Source: Halomonas gemina (lineage in GTDB: Bacteria > Pseudomonadota > Gammaproteobacteria > Pseudomonadales > Halomonadaceae). From it: a stretch of 64,000 bases of DNA. Both the position numbers and the translations under genes were made by a program. A model generated the notes under the pieces. The model saw nothing but the letters and a program-made list of their open reading frames with translations. It ran no database searches and was not told where the DNA came from. Where the stretch lies: NCBI RefSeq assembly GCF_023554995.1, contig NZ_JAMJPK010000001.1, positions 62,001 through 126,000 of the forward strand, given 5' to 3'. Each line of letters begins with the position of its first letter. Position 1 is the first letter of the stretch. Positions 35,738-43,506 of this stretch are shown one piece after another.

Positions 35738-35949
35738 CAGCTGTTCTCCATCTCCTTGAGCACGCTGTCGGCGAGCTCGTTGCCGGTCATCACCTTCTCT
35801 GCGTCCAGGTCGATGAACCAGGCGCCGCCGATCTTCTTAGCCGGCAGCACTCCCTCCCGGCACCACTTGCGAATAGTCGACATGGCCGGCGGCGTGCCTG
35901 CGAAGCGCGCCTTGCGCCACTGATCCGGATCCATCAGCTTTCCCATCAT
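35737..35949 (-). CDS. Excisionase-like winged helix protein
   Basis: 70 residues (or 69 from the second Met). It has a MerR/Xis-type helix-turn-helix: PPAMSTIRKWCREGVLPAKKIGGAWFIDLD. Immediately upstream of int in the same operon, so it is the likely directionality factor for excision. AlpA-like regulators share the fold, so this is a positional as well as a sequence call. Confidence 0.82.
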   Translation of the reverse strand: MMGKLMDPDQWRKARFAGTPPAMSTIRKWCREGVLPAKKIGGAWFIDLDAEKVMTGNELADSVLKEMENS

Positions 35950-35950
35950 T

Positions 35951-36472
35951 CTAGTCTCCCGTCATCCTGCCGCCGCCGGGGCCCTTTCCGGGGCCTTCCC
36001 GCCAGCGCTGTTCCCGAGCCACCCAGTCGTCATCCTGCTGACGCTGGCGCTTTGCCTTGTGCGCCTCGATCGCCGCCCTCACTCCGGGCACCGCCATTGC
36101 CTGCCGGCGTTGCTCGAGCTCCTGCTTCTGGCGCTGGATGATGCCGAGCGCCACCTCGGCCAGCTCCCACTCGCCCACAGGCTTCTCGCCGGCCTGCTTC
36201 ACCTTCCCCAGCCCGTAGCAGCCGCCGCACGGCTTGTGCTTGGCGCCCTTGATGTGGTCGTGGCCGGTGCCCATGCAGACGGTGCAGGTGTCCGGTGTGA
36301 TCGGCTGCCAGTTCTGCTCCCAGTCCTTCGCCGTGGTGGCGGTCTCGATCTCGCGGTCGATGTCGCGATAGACGACGATCATCTGTGCGCCGAGCGTGGT
36401 ATCGCCGTTGTAGTGGGCAACCATGGCGAACCGTCCGCCGTTCTCCTTGTGGGTATGGGTGGGCTGGGTCAC
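35951..36472 (-). CDS. Phage protein with DnaJ-type zinc motif
   Basis: 173 residues starting at GTG 36472, chosen because GGAGG lies 7 bases upstream and GTGA overlaps the previous stop; an ATG at 36493 lacks these. Four Cys form a DnaJ-like cluster, CTVCMGTGHDH...CGGCYGLG (mid-protein), and the C-terminal third is a basic, Gln/Arg-rich helix. Such proteins occur in the left operons of many siphoviruses; function unknown. Confidence 0.75.
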   Translation of the reverse strand: MTQPTHTHKENGGRFAMVAHYNGDTTLGAQMIVVYRDIDREIETATTAKDWEQNWQPITPDTCTVCMGTGHDHIKGAKHKPCGGCYGLGKVKQAGEKPVGEWELAEVALGIIQRQKQELEQRRQAMAVPGVRAAIEAHKAKRQRQQDDDWVAREQRWREGPGKGPGGGRMTGD

Positions 36473-36666
36473 GACATCCCTCCGATCATCCAAGCACCCA
36501 TCCTCACCAGGGCGTAGAACATCGCCGCGATGCCGAGACCAGCGATGAAGCCGATGGCCGCACCGAGCGGTCGGTCACGGCCGTGGCTGAAAGCCCTGTC
36601 GGTGGCGAGCCACATCGTGAACAGCACGACGATGGCGGCACAGATGGAGGGTAGCCATGTCGTCAT
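36469..36666 (-). CDS. Small membrane protein
   Basis: 65 residues with two predicted helices (about 5-20 and 36-56) joined by a basic loop (FSHGRDRPLG). ATG 36666 overlaps the previous stop by 4 bases, and the stop overlaps the next GTG by 4. Not recognised; expressed with the left operon, so it could affect superinfection or the host envelope, but there is no direct evidence. Confidence 0.65.
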   Translation of the reverse strand: MTTWLPSICAAIVVLFTMWLATDRAFSHGRDRPLGAAIGFIAGLGIAAMFYALVRMGAWMIGGMS

Positions 36667-37487
36667 GATCTTCTCCCGGCCAGCGTGGCCCCGTAGTGCT
36701 CGGCGATGATCTCGTTGATCGCCGCGATGATGGTGTCGTCCTGCATCCAGATGTGCAGGCTGCCGTTCTTGAACCAGCGGAACTCGACCGGGCCGGCCTG
36801 GTAGCCGGTGGCTCCGCCACGCCGCTGGCGCTCGATCGTGTCCGACCAGCGAGCCTCGGGCGGGTCGCGCTCCTGGATCAGGTGGATGATCCGTTGCAGG
36901 TCGTCGACCTGGTCGTCGGCGTGCCTGAAGAAGTTCCAGCCCCCGTGGGCCGTGGCGAAGGCATTGGGCACGATCATCCGCAGACCGACCTTGAAGGCGT
37001 CGTGGCTCTTGTAGCTGCCACGCAGGCTGGCGAAGAGCTCGACCACGCCCCGGCGCCAGGTCGCTTGCCGGTTGCCGAAGAGATCCACAAAGGTGGTGGT
37101 GACGTTCTCCCGGGTGAGCGGCGGCGGGTTCTTCTGCAGCTCCTTGTAATAGGCCTCCTTGTCTTGCTTGCTCATCAGCTCCGAGAGGTGCGAACGGCGC
37201 AGCAGATAGAGCCAGCCGCAGCGGTCGAACTCGTCCAGGCACTTGCGCAGCAGGCGCTCCCGGCTCTCCGGCTTGTCGATGCCGTACCAGTCCTGGCTGC
37301 GCAGCTCGGATGCCAGCCCGATTCGTGACAGGCCGCCATTGCGGTCAGGCGTCAGGCCGTTGGCCTCGGCGATCATGTCGATGGCCTGGGTCATCAGCGC
37401 CTCGGCGCGCTCGCGGCGCTCGAGCAGGCTGTCGAGTTCGCTGGTGGGCGGCGAGACGCCGCGGGTGGCGGTGGAGAGGTCGGTCAT
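36663..37487 (-). CDS. DUF4942 domain protein
   Basis: 274 residues. The C-terminal two thirds match DUF4942, a domain found in phage and integrative-element proteins: FFRHADDQVDDLQRIIHLIQE, then EFRWFKNGSLHIWMQDD with the conserved W-FKNG-H pattern. In some proteins DUF4942 is joined to a methyltransferase; here it stands two genes away from a C5 methyltransferase. Function unknown. Confidence 0.8.
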   Translation of the reverse strand: MTDLSTATRGVSPPTSELDSLLERRERAEALMTQAIDMIAEANGLTPDRNGGLSRIGLASELRSQDWYGIDKPESRERLLRKCLDEFDRCGWLYLLRRSHLSELMSKQDKEAYYKELQKNPPPLTRENVTTTFVDLFGNRQATWRRGVVELFASLRGSYKSHDAFKVGLRMIVPNAFATAHGGWNFFRHADDQVDDLQRIIHLIQERDPPEARWSDTIERQRRGGATGYQAGPVEFRWFKNGSLHIWMQDDTIIAAINEIIAEHYGATLAGRRS

Positions 37488-37750
37488 GAATCCAGCTCCT
37501 CTTCCTCGTCGACCTGGCCGCGCAGGATCCTGAACAGCGCGCCCAGGAGTTGCTCGCGGTCGTCGTAGTCTGTGGGGCTGAGCCGGCCGATCGCGGCGAG
37601 CTTGGCCTGAAGTTCCTCGGCATGGTCAGTACCAGTTGCACCGCCGGCGATCCGACTCATCTCCCGCCAGAATTCGTCGTCGGTGTAGAGGCTCAGGTCG
37701 CGTATCAGCACCTGAAGCTTCTGGCGGGCGTAGTCGTGGTCCATGTTCAT
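37484..37750 (-). CDS. Hypothetical phage protein, acidic
   Basis: 88 residues, acidic C-terminus (QVDEEEELDS). ATGA overlaps at both ends with the methyltransferase and DUF4942 genes show it is a translated member of the left operon. No family recognised. Confidence 0.65.
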   Translation of the reverse strand: MNMDHDYARQKLQVLIRDLSLYTDDEFWREMSRIAGGATGTDHAEELQAKLAAIGRLSPTDYDDREQLLGALFRILRGQVDEEEELDS

Positions 37751-39162
37751 GCCACGGCCCTCGCGGTTGCTGGCGCCGGCATGAACCGGCGCTCGTGGGT
37801 GAAGTTGGCCTCGACGATGGCGCGGGCCATCGTCGGACAGACGCTGTTGCCTATCAGGCGCACCTGCTGGTACTTGGGCACCGGCCGCCCCTGCACCCGG
37901 GCGAACTGGTAGTCCTCGGGGAAGCCCTGGGCCATGGCGAGCTCGTGGGGCTGGAGCATGCGCATGCCGATGTCGGTGATCACGTACTCTTCGCCTTCGA
38001 TGGTCACGGTCACCAGCCCGAAGCGGTCCCGTGTGGGCATGGTGTGCAGTGGCTCGCCGCACTCCTGCCCGATGCCGCGGCCGTAATACTTCACCAAGAA
38101 GGCGGCGACCGATTCGGCATGGCCATGCCCGGGGCCGCTGGCCTGCTGCAGGGTGACGGCCACCGGTGCGCTGTGATCGGTGGCGGTGATGGTGGGCAGG
38201 GGCTTGCGCAGGACGGCACCCACCACGCCACCGTAGTGCTTGGCCAGGAAGGCCGAGACGAGGGCGAAGCTGCCACCCTTCGGCCAGGCGGTGATGGTGC
38301 GCAGCGGCTCGCCGATGGCGTTGACCAGCTCCGAGCCGTTGCCGTAGTTGGCGATCGGCACGATGAAGGGCTCGCCGCTCTCAACCACGTAGCGCATCAC
38401 GCCCTTGGCGATGCGGCGGAGGGTGGCCTCGGCCAGGGGGCGCCGGCGCTCGAAGATGCTGGGGCAGGGCAGCGACCAGTCGATGCAGATGGCGGCGGTG
38501 CGCCAGGCAGGGCGCTTTCCCCGGCGGACGTCCGGCGAGGCCGGGTCAACGTGGGTCGGCTTGGGCCAGGCGATCGGCAGGCCGTCGCGACGGGCGATCA
38601 GGAACAGCCGCCGGCGGATGGTCGGGGCCCCGAAGTCACACGCGCGCAGGATCCGCCAGTCCACCTGGTAGCCGTGGCGCTTGAGGGTGCGCACGAAGCC
38701 GCGGAAGGTCTGCCCCTTGCGCGCAGGGTCCGGCACGATGCGGCCCTGGCTGTCCTTGATCAGCGGGCCCCAGTCGAGGAACTCCTCCACGTTCTCGAGC
38801 ACGATCACCCGCGGCTTCACCTTGGCCGCCCAGCGTGCCGCCACCCAGGCGAGGCCGCGCACGCTCTTCGACACCGGCCGCCCGCCCTTGGCCTTGCTGT
38901 GGTGTCGGCAGTCTGGCGAGAACCAGGCCAGCCCCACCGGCATGCCGTGGGTCGCCTGCTCGGGGTCGATGTCCCAGACGTCGGCCACGCTGTGCTCGCT
39001 GCTCGGGTGGTTGGCGGTGTGCACGGCGATGGCGGTCTCGTCGTGGTTGATGGCGAGATCCACCGGCCGGCCCAGTGCCTGCTCGATGCCCTCGCTGGCG
39101 CCACCGGCCCCGGCGAAGTTATCGACCACCAGCTCGTGGCCGAAGAGGTTGAGGCTGGTCAT
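37747..39162 (-). CDS. C5 cytosine DNA methyltransferase
   Basis: 471 residues. Motif I DNFAGAGGASEGIEQA, motif IV WFSPDCRHHSKAKGG with the catalytic Cys (Asp replaces the usual Pro before it, a variant seen in phage enzymes), motif VI VIVLENVEEF, motif VIII DFGAPTIRRRLFLIA, motif IX/X IGNSVCPTMARAIVEAN. No restriction endonuclease is adjacent, so it probably protects phage DNA from host restriction or modifies the host genome. Recognition sequence cannot be predicted. Confidence 0.93.
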   Translation of the reverse strand: MTSLNLFGHELVVDNFAGAGGASEGIEQALGRPVDLAINHDETAIAVHTANHPSSEHSVADVWDIDPEQATHGMPVGLAWFSPDCRHHSKAKGGRPVSKSVRGLAWVAARWAAKVKPRVIVLENVEEFLDWGPLIKDSQGRIVPDPARKGQTFRGFVRTLKRHGYQVDWRILRACDFGAPTIRRRLFLIARRDGLPIAWPKPTHVDPASPDVRRGKRPAWRTAAICIDWSLPCPSIFERRRPLAEATLRRIAKGVMRYVVESGEPFIVPIANYGNGSELVNAIGEPLRTITAWPKGGSFALVSAFLAKHYGGVVGAVLRKPLPTITATDHSAPVAVTLQQASGPGHGHAESVAAFLVKYYGRGIGQECGEPLHTMPTRDRFGLVTVTIEGEEYVITDIGMRMLQPHELAMAQGFPEDYQFARVQGRPVPKYQQVRLIGNSVCPTMARAIVEANFTHERRFMPAPATARAVA

Positions 39163-39467
39163 GCCGACTTCCCGTAATTCCGGAACAGGGTGGAGGCCAG
39201 GCGTCCGTCAGGAGTGGAAAGCACCTCCTGGGCAATCTGCTGGCGCGAGGGCACCGGCTGACGGATGCCGCCTGTCTTGCTGTTGCGGCCGCCGACCTGG
39301 TAACGCGGGTCGGGCTTCTTCACCAGGGCCGTGCCTGTCTTCCCCTCACGGTTGCGGCGCTGCACCGTGGGGTAGGGAATGCGGTGCCGGCTGGCCAGCT
39401 CCTTGAGGGTGACCCACTCGCCGGTGGCGGGATCTTCAACTCGGTAGATGCTTGCGTCGTGATTCAT
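39159..39467 (-). CDS. Hypothetical DNA-binding-like phage protein
   Basis: 102 residues, basic. TLKELASRHRIPYPTVQRRNREG resembles a short helix-turn-helix. Overlaps rdgC by 4 bases upstream and the methyltransferase by 4 downstream. Function unknown. Confidence 0.65.
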   Translation of the reverse strand: MNHDASIYRVEDPATGEWVTLKELASRHRIPYPTVQRRNREGKTGTALVKKPDPRYQVGGRNSKTGGIRQPVPSRQQIAQEVLSTPDGRLASTLFRNYGKSA

Positions 39468-40390
39468 GAGGCCTCCCGTACCTGGCCGGCCTCACCGCCC
39501 AGCCACTGGAGCAGCGTATCGACGCTGGTGCCGAGCACCTGGGCCATCAGCACGAAGTCGGTTTCCAGCCTCACCAGGGCGTCGTCGCCGTCGTCGGCCT
39601 GGGCGGCTTCATCGAGGGCCGCATCGGAGAAGCGGATGCCCTTGATGGTCAGGTCGTCGTGGAGGACGAAGCTCATCACGCCTTCAATCTGCAGGGCGAG
39701 CTTGCTGGCCTGCCGGCCGCTCTCGAGCAGCTGCTGCATGTCGTCGCTGTCGAGATCCACCTGGCGGCCACGCACCACGCCGTCATCGCCCTTCGCCTTG
39801 AGCTCCACCTGGTCACCGATGATTAGGTCGGCCGGCCGCGCGCCAGTGTCGGCGAGCCATTGGGTCATGGCGCGCATGGGCAGCGTCTGACTGGCCAGTG
39901 GGGTGACCTTGAGGCTGCCCAGTGTCTCGCGCAGCAAGTCGAGCACCTCCTCGGCCCGCTTGCGGCTGGCGCAGTTGACGCCGATCAGCTTGCGCGAGGC
40001 GTCCCACCACAGATCGATGCGCTGGCTGCTCACGAAGGCCCGGGGCAGTAGTTCCTCGAAAACCTGCTCCTTGAGGGTGAGCCTCTCCTGACGACGCAGC
40101 TTTCGGCCCTCGCTGGTCTCGATGGCCTCGGCACGCTCCTCGACTTCCTCGCGGACCACGCTGGTGGGCAAGATCCGTTCCTGGCGCACGGCGGTGAGCA
40201 GGCGGTGGCCCTGTAGCTCGTGCAGTAGCTGGGTGTCGGTGCGGCCGGCGGGGGCGGACCATCCCAAGCGGCGTGCCTCGCTGCCACCCAGGGGGCGGAA
40301 GGCCTGCTCGCCTAGCACTTGCTCGAGGGCGGCGGCATCCAGCTGAGGCGCGTCGTGCAGGCGGTACAGGTGGAGGTTGCGGAACCACAT
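39464..40390 (-). CDS. rdgC: Recombination-associated protein RdgC
   Basis: 308 residues, the size of chromosomal RdgC. MWFRNLHLYRL start is the RdgC hallmark, chosen over a longer frame; further family features are VREEVEERAEAIE and the C-terminal DD-rich region. RdgC forms a ring around duplex DNA and limits RecA. As a phage gene in the PL operon it probably assists phage recombination or protects ends. Confidence 0.93.
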   Translation of the reverse strand: MWFRNLHLYRLHDAPQLDAAALEQVLGEQAFRPLGGSEARRLGWSAPAGRTDTQLLHELQGHRLLTAVRQERILPTSVVREEVEERAEAIETSEGRKLRRQERLTLKEQVFEELLPRAFVSSQRIDLWWDASRKLIGVNCASRKRAEEVLDLLRETLGSLKVTPLASQTLPMRAMTQWLADTGARPADLIIGDQVELKAKGDDGVVRGRQVDLDSDDMQQLLESGRQASKLALQIEGVMSFVLHDDLTIKGIRFSDAALDEAAQADDGDDALVRLETDFVLMAQVLGTSVDTLLQWLGGEAGQVREAS

Positions 40391-40400
40391 AGGTCTCTCC

Positions 40401-40652
40401 TCAGATGATCCGGCCCAAGGCCGCATAGATGAGTCGGTCGACAAGCTCCAGGGCGCGGGCGTCATCGCCTCGCCGACGTGCTTCGAAACAGGCTTCTGCC
40501 AGGCCGACGGTTCCTTTCCCTTCAACGGGGTCATACCCGTCGGGCAGTTCTTCACTCTGCTGCCCTCGGCTTCTCAGCTCTCGCTCGAGGTCCTCGGTAT
40601 CGAAATCACTGAGCACGACGTCGACATCAACGGTGACTGTTGTGAAAGGCAT
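40401..40652 (-). CDS. Hypothetical phage protein
   Basis: 83 residues from ATG 40652. N-terminal beta-like MPFTTVTVDVDVVLSDFDTED followed by a helical, charged part (EARRRGDDARALELVDRLIY). Ten bases before rdgC on the same strand. Not recognised. Confidence 0.6.
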   Translation of the reverse strand: MPFTTVTVDVDVVLSDFDTEDLERELRSRGQQSEELPDGYDPVEGKGTVGLAEACFEARRRGDDARALELVDRLIYAALGRII

Positions 40653-40662
40653 GCCGTCTCCC

Positions 40663-40956
40663 TCAATTCCGCGCCAGCTGGCGCTCGTAGGTGATGGCTG
40701 CGCCGGCCAGCCGCATCCCGGGGCAGTCCTCGGCGGCCCTGTCGTGGTAGTCCGGGTGCCCGGTGCGGCGATTGAGTGGCACGCCCCGGGCGGCCTCGGC
40801 GCTCCACACGGCAACGCCGGTGCAGTAGGCCTCGAGGCTGGCGCGCTCGACCTGCCGATCGGTGGCCTCAAGCCAGCCCGAGAGCTGGGCGAGGGCGACC
40901 AGGACAGCGGCCACGGCGAGAACCTGGAGAGCGCGGATCAGGGCGTGGCGGATCAT
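40663..40956 (-). CDS. Hypothetical protein with N-terminal membrane or signal segment
   Basis: 97 residues. Residues 8-26 (RALQVLAVAAVLVALAQLSG) form a hydrophobic segment without a clear cleavage site; two Cys in the soluble part. Overlaps the upstream gene by 4 bases. Function unknown. Confidence 0.6.
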   Translation of the reverse strand: MIRHALIRALQVLAVAAVLVALAQLSGWLEATDRQVERASLEAYCTGVAVWSAEAARGVPLNRRTGHPDYHDRAAEDCPGMRLAGAAITYERQLARN

Positions 40957-41270
40957 GCGGCGGCCCTCCCGCGCAGGGTGATGCTGCCTTCGGTGGCCAT
41001 GGCGGTGAGCAGGCTGCTCAAGCACTGGCGGGCCTCATCAAAGGAGGCGTGCGGCGCGGCGGTATGCACCACGACCAGGGTGCGGGTGGCCGGCACTCGG
41101 ATGGCGGGGCGCCAGGCCACCCGGTTGTTGGTGGTCAGCACCGGTACCGCGAGCAGCTCGGTGGCCGGGTCGACGCCGGTAGCGGTCATGGCGTAGGAAT
41201 TCCAGGCGGTGGCGAGGTCGTGCACCGGCACGCTGTGCAGGGCTTGGCTGTCGGCAACTTGGCGGTTCAT
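40953..41270 (-). CDS. Hypothetical phage protein
   Basis: 105 residues, soluble, mixed alpha/beta by composition. ATGA overlaps with genes on both sides place it in the PL operon. No family recognised. Confidence 0.6.
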   Translation of the reverse strand: MNRQVADSQALHSVPVHDLATAWNSYAMTATGVDPATELLAVPVLTTNNRVAWRPAIRVPATRTLVVVHTAAPHASFDEARQCLSSLLTAMATEGSITLRGRAAA

Positions 41271-41620
41271 TGGGCGTCCTCCTCGAGCAGTTGCATCAGT
41301 TCGGCGGCGGCATTGCCGAGCTGTACCTGAACCTCGCCCAGCACGGTGGCGTCGCCCCCGGCGGGGATCTCGATCAGGTGGCGGGGTGTGCGCTCAATAC
41401 CTGGGCGCCAGTGGCTGTCTCGCCGGCAGCCCGCGATGGTCAGCTGTTGAACGCCATTGCGCTGGCCGAACAGGTCGAAGTGGATCAGGTGCTGGCCCTG
41501 CAGGTTGATGGCCAGTGCGAGCTCCTGGAGGTGCTGAAGCTGGACAAGCATGGCGCTGGTGATGCCGTTAGCGGCGAAGGTGCCGATCATGCGCTGGGCG
41601 GTGGTGGTTTGCGGGATCAT
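41267..41620 (-). CDS. Hypothetical phage protein
   Basis: 117 residues, soluble. ATGA overlaps with neighbours on both sides. Contains a short QLQHLQELALAINLQGQHL segment that could be a beta/alpha core. No family recognised. Confidence 0.6.
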   Translation of the reverse strand: MIPQTTTAQRMIGTFAANGITSAMLVQLQHLQELALAINLQGQHLIHFDLFGQRNGVQQLTIAGCRRDSHWRPGIERTPRHLIEIPAGGDATVLGEVQVQLGNAAAELMQLLEEDAQ

Positions 41621-42009
41621 GCGTAGACACTCCCTGTATCTCGGCGGGTGACAGTGCGGCTGGCGCTGACCTGAGCCCGCGTGCGGGTAGGTTGGCGGAT
41701 GCGGAGGCCTTCGCCGGAGTGGTCGGCCAGCATCAGTGCCAGTGCCAACGGAGCAATCCAGCCGCGGCGCATGGCGCGAGCCACGGCATCAGTGGCGCGA
41801 TTGGCCCGCAGCCGGTAATAGGCGGCTTCGGCGGTGCTCTTGATCGTGGCGGGGGAGACGCCGCGCAGCTTGGCGATCTCCTTCTGGGTCATCCCGGCGG
41901 CCAGGCCGGCGAGGAGCTCGGCCTCGCGTCGGGTGGGCAGGCCCATGTCGCGGGTGCCGATCCGGCAGCGCCAGCCGGCGAACTCGATGGTGGTGGGTGC
42001 GTTGTCCAT
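41617..42009 (-). CDS. LuxR-type helix-turn-helix protein, first gene of the PL operon
   Basis: 130 residues from ATG 42009, 7-8 bases after AGGGGA. A LuxR/FixJ C-terminal DNA-binding domain fills residues 23-70: PTRREAELLAGLAAGMTQKEIAKLRGVSPATIKS. There is no receiver or ligand domain. It is the first gene behind the repressor-controlled PL promoter, the place of N in lambda. A regulator of later operon expression is likely (inference). Confidence 0.8.
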   Translation of the reverse strand: MDNAPTTIEFAGWRCRIGTRDMGLPTRREAELLAGLAAGMTQKEIAKLRGVSPATIKSTAEAAYYRLRANRATDAVARAMRRGWIAPLALALMLADHSGEGLRIRQPTRTRAQVSASRTVTRRDTGSVYA

Positions 42010-42026
42010 TTGTTTTCCCCTGTGCG

Positions 42027-42082
42027 TTACCTCTGAGGTAACTATTACCCATGGGTAAATGTTGGTCAATACCTACAGGTAA
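42027..42082 (-). promoter_or_regulatory. PL promoter with three repressor operators
   Basis: Palindromes: TTACCTCTGAGGTAA (42027-42041), TTACCCATGGGTAA (42045-42058) and ATACCTACAGGTAA (42069-42082). On the minus strand TTGACC (-35, 42064-42069) and TAATAG (-10, 42042-42047) lie 16 bases apart with the middle operator between them and the right operator touching the -35. The module repeats almost unchanged at 44322-44362. Confidence 0.85.
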
Positions 42083-42101
42083 ATTATTTCGAGGCAGGCA
42101 C

Positions 42102-42126
42102 AAAAAAACCCGCCTCGGTGGGCGGG
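42102..42126 (-). terminator. Rho-independent terminator, minus strand, facing PL
   Basis: Minus strand CCCGCC, 6-base loop, GGCGGG and seven U residues. It stops leftward transcription from the repressor side before the PL operators. The 42010-42377 stretch holds no supported protein gene; besides PL and three terminators it could hold a small RNA (see findings). Confidence 0.85.
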
Positions 42127-42276
42127 GACGCACATGTGCTGTGGTCGATGGATTACAGGCGGAGAGGGCGGGCAGCTACATCAGAGCGCTATGGGCTGCG
42201 CCATGCTGACGGCGTGACGCATGCCGCACGCGGCACTGCCGCCCATGGAGGAAACGTCGCGTCACACCTGCCCCCG

Positions 42277-42306
42277 CGCCCTGGCCATGGATGGCCGGGG
42301 CGTTTT
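42277..42306 (+). terminator. Rho-independent terminator-like hairpin, plus strand
   Basis: CGCCCTGGCCAT (42277-42288) and ATGGCCGGGGCG (42291-42302), one G-U pair, then TTTTCG. It would end rightward transcripts starting near PL. Confidence 0.6.
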
Positions 42307-42332
42307 CGTCTGTGAGGGGCAGGGCAGAAACG

Positions 42333-42355
42333 AAAAACCCGCCACAGTGGGCGGG
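42333..42355 (-). terminator. Terminator of the repressor-rex-like operon
   Basis: Minus strand CCCGCC, 6-base loop, GGCGGG and five U residues, 22 bases after the stop of the coiled-coil membrane protein gene. Confidence 0.85.
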
Positions 42356-42377
42356 TTGGAAAGATAGTATCGGGTGC

Positions 42378-43103
42378 CTACTGAGATTCAGGCGAGGGGA
42401 GGCGATCAAGAATGGTCTGCTGCGTGGACTGGATGTCACGCATCACGTCGCGGATTTCGCCACGCTCGTCGGCAGCCTGCTGGATTTCTACTTGGGTCTC
42501 ACCGTATGACTTGGCGTAGCTGCCTTGCTCGGCAATCCAGCCGACGGCGATCGCGATCACGATCGCGAACCCTGCAAGCACGCCCCCGACGGTGGCCCAG
42601 GCGGTTGTCGTGGAGTGCCGGCGCGCTGAATCGAACTGAGAGTCGAACTTCTGAGACAGCAAGGAAACCTCAGCGCTATGGCGCTCGGATGACCGCTCGA
42701 AACGCTCCTCTGCCTTGTTGAAGCCATTTTCCATCCTGGCCACCAGGTCCCGCATGCCGTCGATCTTGGCATCGAGCTCTTTTTCGATGCCATAGAGACG
42801 TGCTTCTACGTAAGGATCCTGAGTGCTCATGGCTGGTTCACTCTTAGTGGAGCTGTTGGACGATTGAGCCTCGGCGGCTGGATCTGGCCTATGCGGTGAC
42901 GTGTCTGCTGACTGCTCAGGCCTCCGGAGGGTGCCATTCTCTAGATCAATGATGCATCCGTCTACCCGGTGCAGATGCTTGGGGTCATGGACGAAAAGCA
43001 TGCCAATGGCGCCGTGCTCGTCATCCAGCGGGACACCCTCGTGAATCTCAGTGTAGCTGAAGGGGTCCTGCGTGTACGAGGCGGTCTTATCCTTTGTTGT
43101 CAT
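42378..43103 (-). CDS. Membrane-anchored coiled-coil protein in the rexB position
   Basis: 241 residues. N-terminal soluble part (residues 1-60) with DEHGAIGMLFVHDPKHLHRVDGCIIDLE-type segments, a Ser/Pro linker (65-92), a coiled coil (100-160) and one membrane helix (about 168-190), then a short helical tail. An internal Met92 could start a shorter form. Last gene of the repressor transcript before a terminator; overlaps the zinc-ribbon gene by 17 bases. No family recognised. Position between the repressor and PL matches rexB of lambda, so expression in the lysogen and a role in exclusion are reasonable guesses. Confidence 0.7.
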   Translation of the reverse strand: MTTKDKTASYTQDPFSYTEIHEGVPLDDEHGAIGMLFVHDPKHLHRVDGCIIDLENGTLRRPEQSADTSPHRPDPAAEAQSSNSSTKSEPAMSTQDPYVEARLYGIEKELDAKIDGMRDLVARMENGFNKAEERFERSSERHSAEVSLLSQKFDSQFDSARRHSTTTAWATVGGVLAGFAIVIAIAVGWIAEQGSYAKSYGETQVEIQQAADERGEIRDVMRDIQSTQQTILDRLPSPESQ

Positions 43104-43461
43104 GCGACTTTTTCCACTTCACTACAGGATTGACCATGAAATAGTTGAGATGTCCGCATTTTTGACAGCTCGTCACGAAGCATGGCGTCTTATAGGTTGC
43201 GCCTGTCTCTGGATATTCATGGAGCGGCATCCCGACGATGGCAGGCTGCTCCAGGAATTCTTTTTGACCGGTCTCTTCATCATACTTAATTGCAGCCATG
43301 ATACTGATATCATGCTTGCAGACTGGGCAGCACGCTTCTGGATCCAACTGCTCGAAGAACTCAAGCAATTCCCCACCAGTAACATCAAGCACCTCTTGCG
43401 GGAAAGCCTGACCCACCTTCTTCTGCGGGCTGTCTTTCGACTGCTTTGATGCGTCAGTCAT
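43087..43461 (-). CDS. Zinc-ribbon-like protein in the rexA position
   Basis: 124 residues, soluble. Two Cys pairs, CPVC (45-48) and CQKC (99-102), with about 50 residues between them, suggest one metal site. Start near 43461 has only a weak AGG. It follows the repressor gene by 45 bases on the same strand and overlaps the membrane protein gene by 17 bases. Codons are less GC-rich than in neighbouring phage genes. Not recognised. Cytoplasmic sensor paired with a membrane effector is one reading. Confidence 0.7.
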   Translation of the reverse strand: MTDASKQSKDSPQKKVGQAFPQEVLDVTGGELLEFFEQLDPEACCPVCKHDISIMAAIKYDEETGQKEFLEQPAIVGMPLHEYPETGATYKTPCFVTSCQKCGHLNYFMVNPVVKWKKSHDNKG

Positions 43462-43506
43462 AAAATACCTATATATCAGTATGTTGTGAAGAACATGCTG
43501 GCGCGA

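Noticed and set aside
42176..42439. Minus-strand frame of 87 codons between PL and the rex-like gene
   Set aside because: It runs through a strong terminator and the end of another gene, has no start signal and Arg/Ser/His-rich composition.
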